From assembly GCA_030609785.1 (NCBI GenBank), contig JAUWTC010000106.1, positions 1 through 7,630 of the forward strand: a stretch of 7,630 nt of DNA, written 5' to 3'. Positions 1 through 6,648 of the stretch are shown piece by piece. Source of the stretch: Holophagae bacterium. Lineage in GTDB: Bacteria > Acidobacteriota > Thermoanaerobaculia > Thermoanaerobaculales > Sulfomarinibacteraceae. The notes under the pieces are model-generated. The model had not been told where the DNA came from, made no database searches, and was given only the letters and a program-made list of their open reading frames with translations. The translations under genes were made by a program, and so were the position numbers. How positions within the stretch are numbered: the first letter of the stretch is position 1; every line of letters begins with the position of its first letter.

Positions 1-633
1 CCGAAGCTCGTCATCCTCTCCGGGCGTTGGCGCCATTGCATCGATTTCCCCCTCCTGAAAGAGGATCGTATCCATGCGGTCGCGACGGCGATCCCGGGCG
101 GCTTCCAGGCGCCGGACCTCCAAGGAAGCCTCGATCCACCGTTGCCAGAAATCCTGCAACCCGGCGGCCTCGGCACCGAGATCTCCGAAGGCGTCGACCA
201 AACGACGTTGGGTGTCCCCCTCGGCCAGGCCGTATTGCTCATGCTGGCCGTGAATTGCCAGCAAGTGAGAGGCAATTCTCTGGAGCCCGCGCACCGTAAC
301 CGCCGTGTCGTTGACCCAGCACCGGCTCCTTCCCGCCAAGGTGATTTCCCGCCTGATGACGACCTCGTCGGCGGTTGGGATCCCCAGGTCGTCGAACTCT
401 GCCGCAAGACGACCGGAGGCCGGCTGGTCGAACCACGCCTCCACGACCAGCTTTTCATCCCCTGACCGAATGAGCTCGGCACTGGCCCGCCTCCCCCCGA
501 TCAGCTCGAGACTCTCGACGAGCAGGCTCTTGCCGGCGCCGGTCTCACCCGTCAGGACCGAAAACCCCCGGCCAAAGGTCACATCGATATTCTCGATGAT
601 GCCAAGGCTCCGGACCTGCAGTCGTTCCAACAC
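1..633 (-). CDS. recN: DNA repair protein RecN, N-terminal 211 residues (3' end off the left edge)
   Basis: RecN is an SMC-like ATPase that acts in the cytoplasm on double-strand breaks, supporting recombinational repair. The visible part opens with MLERLQVRSLGII and reaches Walker A (GETGAGKS, residues 29-36) at the position usual for the family. It continues with GRSRCWVND (101-109) and the Q-loop-like IHGQHEQ (128-134), both RecN hallmarks. From about residue 155 the sequence becomes charged and heptad-like, the start of the coiled-coil arm. Full RecN is usually 550-570 aa, so roughly 350 residues, including signature motif and Walker B, lie outside the window. The start is GTG at 633: an in-frame TAA lies four codons upstream, and GTG-TTG gives the usual Met-Leu opening. 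No Shine-Dalgarno is visible, and I see no LexA-type palindrome in the short upstream region. It is divergent from the cupin gene. Confidence 0.95.
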   Translation of the reverse strand, partial: MLERLQVRSLGIIENIDVTFGRGFSVLTGETGAGKSLLVESLELIGGRRASAELIRSGDEKLVVEAWFDQPASGRLAAEFDDLGIPTADEVVIRREITLAGRSRCWVNDTAVTVRGLQRIASHLLAIHGQHEQYGLAEGDTQRRLVDAFGDLGAEAAGLQDFWQRWIEASLEVRRLEAARDRRRDRMDTILFQEGEIDAMAPTPGEDDELR

Positions 634-635
634 GA

Positions 636-664
636 TTGGATCTTAACCCGTCTGGCGGTATGAT
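636..664 (+). promoter_or_regulatory. Candidate sigma-70-type promoter of the cupin gene
   Basis: TTGGAT at 636-641, a 17-bp spacer and TATGAT at 659-664 (5 of 6 to TATAAT) form a plausible housekeeping promoter. A transcript would begin near 671, just before the GGAG ribosome-binding site, giving a leader of about 10 nt. The -35 matches mainly in its TTG. The element lies in the 47-bp divergent gap, and its -35 overlaps the recN -10 candidate on the other strand. Confidence 0.45.
640..645 (-). promoter_or_regulatory. Candidate -10 box of recN, six bases before its GTG
   Basis: On the minus strand TAAGAT (4 of 6 matches to TATAAT) is followed by six bases and then the recN GTG. Transcription would start at or next to the start codon, which agrees with the missing Shine-Dalgarno. 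No good -35 hexamer is seen at 16-18 bp spacing. The box overlaps the candidate -35 of the divergent cupin promoter. This is a pattern match only. Confidence 0.35.
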
Positions 665-671
665 TGACGTC

Positions 672-675
672 GGAG
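672..675 (+). promoter_or_regulatory. Ribosome-binding site that sets the cupin start
   Basis: GGAG sits five bases before ATG 681. The in-frame TTG at 636 and ATG at 660 have no such site, and ATG 660 lies inside the candidate -10 box. This favours 681 as the start. Confidence 0.6.
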
Positions 676-680
676 AACCG

Positions 681-1073
681 ATGACTGCCCCCACACAACC
701 CGTAATTCGCCCCATGGATGAGGCTGCGACCCTCGAGGTCGAGCGATCTCGGGGGGCTTCGATTCAGATTCTGCTCGGTCCCGAGGACCACGTGCCGAAT
801 TTTGCCACGCGGCGATTCACCCTGATGCCCGGCGGCCGAATTCCCTGTCACAGCCACGATGCCATCGAGCACGAGCAGGTCATCCTCGAAGGAGAGATGA
901 CGCTCGGACTTGACGGTGTCGTTCATATCGTCAAGCCCGGCGACTGCATTTTCATTCCCGCCGGAACCGCCCACTGGTATGAGAACCGTGGGGAGGAGCC
1001 TGTCCGGTTCCTGTGCATGGTCCCGATAGGCGACGCCTACCAGACCACCTGGCTGGAAGCCCCAACCGAATAA
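681..1073 (+). CDS. Small single-domain cupin protein
   Basis: A 130-residue protein made almost entirely of one conserved beta-barrel cupin domain. Motif 1 is seen as GGRIPCHSHDAIEHEQ (residues about 51-66), with the HxH pair and following Glu residues as likely metal ligands. Motif 2, GDCIFIPAGTAHWYEN, matches the consensus G(X)5PXG(X)2H(X)3N exactly and supplies the last His. Binding of a divalent metal such as Mn, Fe or Zn is therefore likely. There is no signal peptide, so it should be cytoplasmic. Stand-alone cupins of this size include isomerases, dioxygenase-like enzymes and small-molecule sensors, and the sequence does not choose between them. It has its own candidate promoter and is separated by 92 bp from the kinase gene downstream, so it may be transcribed alone. 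Domain call is firm, function unknown. Confidence 0.88.
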   Translation: MTAPTQPVIRPMDEAATLEVERSRGASIQILLGPEDHVPNFATRRFTLMPGGRIPCHSHDAIEHEQVILEGEMTLGLDGVVHIVKPGDCIFIPAGTAHWYENRGEEPVRFLCMVPIGDAYQTTWLEAPTE

Positions 1074-1153
1074 CTTCGAAAAACGGGGCTGAGACCAGAA
1101 CAGTGAAGCTGGTCAGCATCTATCGGTTCCCTCCTCGCCCGCTCGGCTCGATC

Positions 1154-1159
1154 TATACT
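1154..1159 (+). promoter_or_regulatory. Candidate -10 box six bases before the histidine kinase ATG
   Basis: TATACT (5 of 6 to TATAAT) is followed by six bases and then ATG 1166, placing the predicted transcription start on the start codon itself. No Shine-Dalgarno precedes that ATG. No convincing -35 hexamer is found 16-18 bp upstream. The arrangement is the same as at recN. It would be the main promoter of the kinase-regulator-ruvX-mltG run if real. Confidence 0.35.
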
Positions 1160-1165
1160 GGCATC

Positions 1166-3844
1166 ATGCGGATCAATCGCCTGGTGTGTGCCGTCATCAC
1201 GACCTGTACCGTCCTGGTCGCGGGCACATCGTTGATCCGGACGGTCCAGAGCTTCTACCAGGTTGACTTCGCCGTTACCTGGATTGAATCGGGGCTTCGC
1301 GTCGATGAGGTTACTGCTCGATCCACCGGAGATCTCGCGGGCCTGATCCGGGGCGACTTGATCACGGCGATTGACGGGGTTTCCGTGAGCAGCTACGACA
1401 ACCCCCTGTTCTCGCTGGCCTCCGGTTTCGACCACGTTTTGACCGTCCAGCAGCCCGGAGGCACGGTCAAAACTCCAATCTTTCGACCGCCGCCACCGCA
1501 TATCGAGGACGTCTACCTGGCCCGATCAGCCGTCGGCGCGTTCGGATTGGTCTGTGCGGCAATCGCGGCCTTTACCACGCGGCGGCGGGAGGCCTTGACC
1601 TTCCTCCTTCTGGCATCCGCCTCCTTCCTCGTTGGGGCCATTCCCCACCGAACGGCCGCCTCAGCGCTCGGCCTCGCCGTCTTGCATCGATCCGCCGGTG
1701 CGGCCATGCCCTTCCTCCTGGTCCGGTTCTTTGCAATCTTCCCCAATCAACGCCGGCGTATGGCCCTTTGGGATACCGTCACAGCCCTGGCAGTGCTCTG
1801 GGCGGGCCTGACGCCCCTGGTGCCCGACCTCCAGGCCTGGTGGCCGGCGGTGCTCAACGGCCTTCGTTTTCTCTTCACGACATCCCTGGTGTTTGGAATC
1901 GTCGTTCAGGGCCGACGCTGGTGGACGGCACAGAACCAGGAACGGGACCGGCGTCAGATTGAGTGGGTGGGCCTGGGTCTTTTCGTCGGCCTGACACCGC
2001 TGGTTTCCCTGGTCTTCATACCTGGATGGCTCGGCATCGCCTTCGAACCGTTTTCGTGGATTGCGGTGCTGCCTCTTGCCGCCATCCCATTGGGGTTTCT
2101 GGCGGCCCTGACCGAGTACAGGCTTTGGGATCTCGAACCAATCTCCCGCGATCTGGTCTCGGCAACCCTGGTCGTCGCCAGTGGGGGCTTTGTTTTTTCG
2201 TTGACCAATTACGTTCTCCAGACCTACGCTGCCGGTCTCGGCAACATCCGAAATCTCCTGGCCTTTGCCACCGGCATCGTCCTCGTCCTCCTGCTCGAAC
2301 CCGTCCGACAGCGGGTAGAACCCTTCCTCGACCAGTGGCTGCATCACGGACGTCCGACGCCCCGGTGGTTGTTGACCCATTCGACCCGGGACCTTGCAAC
2401 GGCGGAGGACCCCCGTGCTCTTCTGGCGACCCTGGGTGAAACCCTGGTCAGCGGGTTGGATATCGACCCTGTTGCGGCGTACCTGAGAACCGACCCGGGC
2501 GGTTTCCGTCGAGTTTTTCCAAAGGAGCACGAGCATCATCCCCTGCGTCTGACGTCGGATATCGAAGATCAGCCCTTCCCTCATGAGGAGGAACAGGGAC
2601 TCTCGTACCTGGGCTTTACCCAGAGAATTCCACTGGAACGCGGCGGAACGACGCACGGAATGTTGTATATCGGCCTTCGCCGAGGCTTCGCCCCACTGGG
2701 ATCCGAGGCGGGCGGGGTCCTGTCGGCATTTGCCGCACAGGCAGCTCTCGGTCTCGAGAACGCCCGGCGGCTGGACGAACTTCGCCGCCAGGCCGAGGAG
2801 TACCGAATCCTCCACGCCAACACCCAGAGAATCATCGAATCTTCTGCGGCCGGCATCCTGGTGTGCGATGCGGGCGGGCGGATCCTATCGGCCAACAGTG
2901 GGGCGGCCGAGATCTTCGGTCTCTTGGCGCGAGATCTGGTCGGCAACAGCCTGGAGACCTTTCTCGTGCTGCCCGAAACCTGGCAGCCCCAACTGCCACT
3001 GCACGCTGTCAATGCCGAAGCCAAGACGCTGACCGCCCCGGTCACCCGCCTGATTCTGGCGGTATCGGTCCTGGAGTTGGATACCGGGAGCTTCAACGGT
3101 CGGGTGGTGGTCGCGCAAGACGTCACCGAACTTCGAAAACTCCAAGATCGCGTCCTCGAGCAAGAGCGCCTCGCCGCCTTGGGTCGATTGACTGCCGGAC
3201 TGGCCCATGAGATCAACACACCCCTGACAGGTATCGCCTCCTATGCCCAAATGCTCGGCGACATGACACCCCCCGACGATCCCCGCTCAACCCTGATGGA
3301 CAAGTTGGTCAACCAGAGTTTCCGGGTCTCTCGTATCGTCGCCAACCTCCGCGAGTTGTTTCGAGGCGGTGGTGGGGAGAGAGCGCCTCTAAATCTTGGG
3401 GAGGCAGTCTTCACAGCAGCCCACGAGGCCATCAGGTCCATTGAGGCTGAGGACACCCTGACGATCGAGACGCCCCCCGAGCCGGTGATGGTCTGGGCAT
3501 CACCCGGCGCTATTGACGTGGCCATTACCAATCTGGTCCGCAATGCTGTGGAGGCCTCCCCACGTGCAGGGGCCATCACCATTCGCGTGACCGAAGACAC
3601 CCAAAATGCCCTGGTCACAATCGACGATACCGGCCCGGGCGTGCCTCCGGATCTTCGAGACAAAGTCTTCCAGGCGTTCGTCACGACCAAGACCGAGAGG
3701 GGGGGCACCGGACTGGGGCTCGCCATCACCCGTGATATGATCACTCAAATCGGTGGGAAAGTGTGGCTCGAAGACCTCCCTCAAGGGGGCACGAGGGCCG
3801 CCATCAGGTTGCAAACATGCAGACAGCCTCAAGCATCCTCGTAA
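1166..3844 (+). CDS. Membrane sensor histidine kinase with PDZ-like, multi-TM, GAF-like and PAS domains
   Basis: An 892-residue sensor kinase. Order of parts: TM anchor (about 7-27), extracytoplasmic PDZ-like domain (about 34-107, core LAGLIRGDLITAIDG), a bundle of roughly 8-9 hydrophobic helices (119-381), a GAF-like region (405-535), PAS (550-655), HisKA and HATPase_c. The H-box is AGLAHEINTPL with phospho-acceptor H681. The ATPase has N-box NLVRNAVEA (N793), G1 DDTGPG (821-825) and G2 GGTGLGL (846-852), so it looks fully active. The PDZ-then-TM-bundle plan recalls ComP-like sensors, although the kinase core is closer to NtrB-type. No HAMP is seen. ATG 1166 was chosen because it directly precedes the membrane anchor; GTG 1103 is an alternative adding 21 residues. 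The 3' end overlaps the regulator gene by 28 nt, which supports a cognate pair. The signal sensed is unknown. Confidence 0.93.
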   Translation: MRINRLVCAVITTCTVLVAGTSLIRTVQSFYQVDFAVTWIESGLRVDEVTARSTGDLAGLIRGDLITAIDGVSVSSYDNPLFSLASGFDHVLTVQQPGGTVKTPIFRPPPPHIEDVYLARSAVGAFGLVCAAIAAFTTRRREALTFLLLASASFLVGAIPHRTAASALGLAVLHRSAGAAMPFLLVRFFAIFPNQRRRMALWDTVTALAVLWAGLTPLVPDLQAWWPAVLNGLRFLFTTSLVFGIVVQGRRWWTAQNQERDRRQIEWVGLGLFVGLTPLVSLVFIPGWLGIAFEPFSWIAVLPLAAIPLGFLAALTEYRLWDLEPISRDLVSATLVVASGGFVFSLTNYVLQTYAAGLGNIRNLLAFATGIVLVLLLEPVRQRVEPFLDQWLHHGRPTPRWLLTHSTRDLATAEDPRALLATLGETLVSGLDIDPVAAYLRTDPGGFRRVFPKEHEHHPLRLTSDIEDQPFPHEEEQGLSYLGFTQRIPLERGGTTHGMLYIGLRRGFAPLGSEAGGVLSAFAAQAALGLENARRLDELRRQAEEYRILHANTQRIIESSAAGILVCDAGGRILSANSGAAEIFGLLARDLVGNSLETFLVLPETWQPQLPLHAVNAEAKTLTAPVTRLILAVSVLELDTGSFNGRVVVAQDVTELRKLQDRVLEQERLAALGRLTAGLAHEINTPLTGIASYAQMLGDMTPPDDPRSTLMDKLVNQSFRVSRIVANLRELFRGGGGERAPLNLGEAVFTAAHEAIRSIEAEDTLTIETPPEPVMVWASPGAIDVAITNLVRNAVEASPRAGAITIRVTEDTQNALVTIDDTGPGVPPDLRDKVFQAFVTTKTERGGTGLGLAITRDMITQIGGKVWLEDLPQGGTRAAIRLQTCRQPQASS

Positions 3845-5196
3845 TCGACGATGAGCCCGTTCTCCAGGATGTGCTCAGCACCCTCCTGGGCAACGAGGGG
3901 TTCGAGGTCTATTCGGCGATGACCGCAGCCCAAGGGTTGACGGTATTGGCCGAAGAGGACATCGATGTCGTTCTTCTCGATCTGATGCTGCCCGACCGAA
4001 ACGGTCTGGATTTGTTGCCGGAGATCACAAACCTCGCACCAGACCTTCCGGTCATCGTCATCACGGCACACTCGTCCGTCGAGTCGGCCATTCAGGCGAT
4101 GCGGGAGGGGGCCTATCACTACGTCCCGAAGCCCTTCAAGAACGAAGTCGTTCTTCACTTGGTTCGACGTGCCGCCGAACGCCGGCAGCTTGAACGGGAG
4201 AATCGACTGCTCCGGAGCCGCCTGGACGGAGTCGGCGAGATTGTCGGAACCAGTCGTCGAATAGAAGAAGTGTTCGAGTTGATTCGTCGGGCGGCGCCGG
4301 CGCGGTCCAACATCCTGGTAACCGGCGAGAGTGGGACCGGCAAGGAATTGGCGGCCCGCGCCATTCACCGGCTCAGCCCCCGACGGGAGGGGCCATTCGT
4401 TCCCGTCCACACCTCAGCCATTCCGACCGACCTGTTGGAATCCACTCTGTTCGGACACGTCAAGGGCGCCTTCACAGGCGCGGTGGCTTCCCGAAAAGGT
4501 CTGTTCGAGGCCGCCAGCGAGGGCACCCTGTTTCTCGACGAAGTCGGGACCATAACCCCTGAGACACAAACCAAACTCCTTCGGGTCATTCAGGAACGGG
4601 AGATCCGAAGGGTCGGTGGTGTGGAGTCCTTTCCGGTCGATGTCCGAATTGTGACCGCAACCAACATCGATCTATTGGAGGCGGTTCATCAGGGACGATT
4701 TCGTGAGGATCTTTACTACCGGCTCAACGTCATTTCGATCGAGATGCCGCCCTTGAGAGAACGCCCGGAAGACATCCCGACTCTGGCGACCCACTTCCTT
4801 CACATCTATGCGGAAGAAAACCAGCGACAGGTCTCGGAGTTCACGCCGGAAGTCATGGATTTGTTGACCGACTATGCCTGGCCGGGCAATGTCAGAGAGT
4901 TGGAAAATGCGGTCGAACGGGCCGTTGTCTTGAGCCAAGGCAATCAGATTGGCCCGGAGACCCTCCCCAGGGCCGTTCGGTCCGACCCCGATCGACCGAG
5001 GATCTCCGATTCCCTTCCTCCCGGCGGCCTTGATTTCCGTAAGGCCGTCGCCGATTTCCAAGCGCACCTGATCCGGCGGGCTCTCGAGAGGAGCGACGGC
5101 GTTCAAAGAAAGGCCGCGCGACTCTTGAAGCTCAGTCCCACAACCTTCAACGAGATGGTCCATCGTCTCGGCCTTTCCGACCGGCGCCGATCTTGA
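3817..5196 (+). CDS. Sigma-54-dependent NtrC-family response regulator
   Basis: A 459-residue transcriptional activator. Receiver domain (about 5-115): acidic pair D11/D12, phospho-acceptor D55 in VVLLDLMLPD, switch T83 and K105. A charged linker (116-140) leads to the AAA+ domain (about 142-378) with Walker A GESGTGKE (170-177), the sigma-54 contact loop GAFTGA (217-222), Walker B GTLFLDE (D241/E242), FREDLYYRLNV and WPGNVRELE. A Fis-type helix-turn-helix closes the protein (about 406-452). The intact GAFTGA loop means it should activate sigma-54 RNA polymerase after phosphorylation by the kinase encoded just upstream. One oddity: the Asn usually found in the VNCAAIP segment is His198 (VHTSAIP). 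ATG 3817 starts the receiver fold correctly and has AGGT seven bases upstream; an in-frame ATG at 3763 would add 18 unlikely residues. Its stop overlaps the ruvX start. Target genes cannot be read from the window. Confidence 0.95.
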   Translation: MQTASSILVIDDEPVLQDVLSTLLGNEGFEVYSAMTAAQGLTVLAEEDIDVVLLDLMLPDRNGLDLLPEITNLAPDLPVIVITAHSSVESAIQAMREGAYHYVPKPFKNEVVLHLVRRAAERRQLERENRLLRSRLDGVGEIVGTSRRIEEVFELIRRAAPARSNILVTGESGTGKELAARAIHRLSPRREGPFVPVHTSAIPTDLLESTLFGHVKGAFTGAVASRKGLFEAASEGTLFLDEVGTITPETQTKLLRVIQEREIRRVGGVESFPVDVRIVTATNIDLLEAVHQGRFREDLYYRLNVISIEMPPLRERPEDIPTLATHFLHIYAEENQRQVSEFTPEVMDLLTDYAWPGNVRELENAVERAVVLSQGNQIGPETLPRAVRSDPDRPRISDSLPPGGLDFRKAVADFQAHLIRRALERSDGVQRKAARLLKLSPTTFNEMVHRLGLSDRRRS

Positions 5197-5612
5197 AGGT
5201 CCTGGGCGTGGATCCCGGTGGCCGGCGGTTCGGCCTGGCCTTGGGCGATGACCGCACCGGGTTGGTAATTCCCGCGGGTATCTACCCATATCAGGGCATC
5301 GAGACGACAGCCGCCTGGCTGAAAGTCGAGGCACAAAAGCGGGATGCCGAAGTCATCGTCCTGGGGCTACCGACATCTGAAGACGGCGAGGAAACCCCCG
5401 CGTGTCGGCGGACCCGGGCTTTGGCTGAGGCTCTGGCCGGTTGTGGTTCGGACATAGCCCTTCAGCCGGAATTCCTGTCAACTCATGCTGCCAGGGCCCG
5501 AGCCCGAGACCTCGGCCGGCCCCGCAGCGCGCCGGTCGATGATCTTGCAGCTCAGATCATCCTCGAAGACTATCTCGCGGCCGCAGCGGCAATCACTGCG
5601 CCTGGAAAATGA
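5193..5612 (+). CDS. ruvX: RuvX/YqgF-family putative pre-16S rRNA nuclease / Holliday junction resolvase
   Basis: A 139-residue RNase H-fold protein, the usual length for the family, which is tied to 5' maturation of 16S rRNA and, by fold, to Holliday junction resolution. It opens with VLGVDPGGRRFGLAL carrying the first catalytic Asp (D7). Next come VIVLGLPTSEDG (about 54-65), the motif with E93 in QPEFLSTHAA, and VDDLAAQIILEDYL with D116/D117. The acidic residues expected for metal-dependent catalysis are thus present. In the second motif the commoner DER(L/F)(S/T)T reads PEFLST, so the flanking Asp and Arg are lost. The start is TTG 5193, overlapping the regulator's TGA (TTGA). It gives the family's normal N-terminus and has no Shine-Dalgarno, so translation probably depends on coupling to the upstream gene. 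The stop overlaps the mltG ATG (ATGA). Confidence 0.92.
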   Translation: MKVLGVDPGGRRFGLALGDDRTGLVIPAGIYPYQGIETTAAWLKVEAQKRDAEVIVLGLPTSEDGEETPACRRTRALAEALAGCGSDIALQPEFLSTHAARARARDLGRPRSAPVDDLAAQIILEDYLAAAAAITAPGK

Positions 5613-6622
5613 CCGCCCCCCTCGCCATCCGCTGGGCGGCGGTTCTTTTTCTGGCCGCCGTCCTCGTCCTGGGAGGCTCAGCCCTCTGGTGGCATCACGC
5701 ACTGTGGACACCGACCCATACGCCGGAAACGACACTCGAAATTCAGCCGGGGGCCGCCTCGACAACAATCCTCCATCACCTGGCCGACGCCGGGATCCTC
5801 CCGTCAATTCCAGCCGGCCGCCTCTACCTCGAGGGTCCGGCACGGGGCCGTGAGATGCAGTGGGGTACCTACGTCATCCCCGCCTCGAGTCGGCCGGTCG
5901 ACGTTCTCGAGATGTTGCTCCAGGGCCGAGTCAAACAGTTCAACCTGACCGTCATCGAAGGCATGAGCAGTGAAGAAATCAAGGAAGTTCTCGATGCTGC
6001 CGGCGTCGCCGGAACCGAAGACTGGCCGTCGGTGATCGCCGACCCGGGACTGATTGCCGGTCTCGCCCCGGGCGCTCCGTCACTCGAGGGTTTCCTCTTT
6101 CCGGACACTTACACCTACTCCACCGGCATCACTCCCCCCACCATCGCCCGCATCATGATCGATCGGTTCCGAACGGTTTGGGCAGAGGAACAGGCCACCG
6201 GCCATCGATCGTCGATGACGATTTTCGACGTCGTCACCTTGGCGTCGTTGGTTGAAGCGGAGACCTCCGTTCCCGAAGAACGACGGCGGGTTGCCGGCGT
6301 CTTCGTCAACCGTTTGCGGAGAGGCATGCTCCTTCAGTGCGATCCGACGGTCGTCTTCGCATTGAAACGTCGCGGTGAGTGGTCCGGTCGCCTGCTGAGA
6401 GTTCACTGGAACGTCGACGATCCCTACAACACCTATCGGTACCCCGGTTTGCCGCCTGGCCCGATCAACAATCCCGGGCGTGCGGCTTTGAAGGCAGCGA
6501 TTGATCCGGAGAGTCACAACCTGCTGTACTTCGTCGCCGACGATTCCGGGGGGCACACCTTTTCTGCAACCCTCAAGGAACACAACCGGGCTGTGGCCAG
6601 GCGGAAGCGCTCCCGTCATTGA
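5609..6622 (+). CDS. mltG: Endolytic transglycosylase MltG (YceG-like)
   Basis: A 337-residue inner-membrane lytic transglycosylase that cuts nascent peptidoglycan strands and so limits glycan chain length. A single N-terminal TM helix (about 7-27) anchors it with the rest in the periplasm. A LysM-like region (about 40-115, starting TTLEIQPGAASTTI) precedes the catalytic domain. Family signatures are FLFPDTYTY (162-170), ASLVEAET (212-219, holding the catalytic Glu region E216/E218), VFVNRLRRGMLLQCDPTV (231-248) and YNTYRYPGLPPGPINNPG (273-290). The family usually has LQSDPTV, so Cys244 replaces Ser. The protein ends with a basic tail after LKEHNRAVARR, near the usual family terminus. ATG 5609 overlaps the ruvX stop, indicating translational coupling. 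It is probably the last gene of the kinase-regulator-ruvX-mltG run, since a 64-bp spacer follows. Confidence 0.96.
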   Translation: MTAPLAIRWAAVLFLAAVLVLGGSALWWHHALWTPTHTPETTLEIQPGAASTTILHHLADAGILPSIPAGRLYLEGPARGREMQWGTYVIPASSRPVDVLEMLLQGRVKQFNLTVIEGMSSEEIKEVLDAAGVAGTEDWPSVIADPGLIAGLAPGAPSLEGFLFPDTYTYSTGITPPTIARIMIDRFRTVWAEEQATGHRSSMTIFDVVTLASLVEAETSVPEERRRVAGVFVNRLRRGMLLQCDPTVVFALKRRGEWSGRLLRVHWNVDDPYNTYRYPGLPPGPINNPGRAALKAAIDPESHNLLYFVADDSGGHTFSATLKEHNRAVARRKRSRH

Positions 6623-6648
6623 CCATCCCCCGGTGCCGGTGGTAGCTT
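6619..6648 (+). promoter_or_regulatory. Weak candidate promoter for the kinase-like gene
   Basis: TTGACC (6619-6624, overlapping the mltG stop codon), an 18-bp spacer and TAGCTT (6643-6648) resemble a weak sigma-70-type promoter. A transcript would start near 6655, inside the dyad described at 6633-6666. The -10 matches only 3 of 6 positions, so this may be chance. Confidence 0.25.

Noticed and set aside
636..680. Earlier in-frame cupin starts (TTG 636, ATG 660)
   Set aside because: Neither has a ribosome-binding site, ATG 660 lies in the candidate -10 box, and the added residues are not part of the cupin fold. ATG 681 has GGAG five bases upstream.
1058..1090. Inverted repeat AGCCCC/GGGGCT around the cupin stop codon, considered as a terminator
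   Set aside because: The stem is only 6 bp, the loop is 21 nt and no T-run follows the second arm, so an intrinsic terminator is not supported.
1013..1165. Upstream extension of the histidine kinase frame to 1013 or to GTG 1103
   Set aside because: The extension from 1013 overlaps the cupin gene and reads as Arg/Pro-rich out-of-frame translation. GTG 1103 is possible, but ATG 1166 directly begins the membrane anchor.
1661..2815. A 384-codon open frame on the minus strand inside the histidine kinase gene
   Set aside because: It is antisense to a gene with clear domains, has a low-complexity Gly/Arg/Gln-rich translation and no recognisable motif. Long antisense open frames are expected in GC-rich coding DNA.
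4672..5334. A 220-codon minus-strand open frame across the regulator/ruvX junction
   Set aside because: It lies opposite two confidently identified overlapping genes, and its translation resembles no known family.
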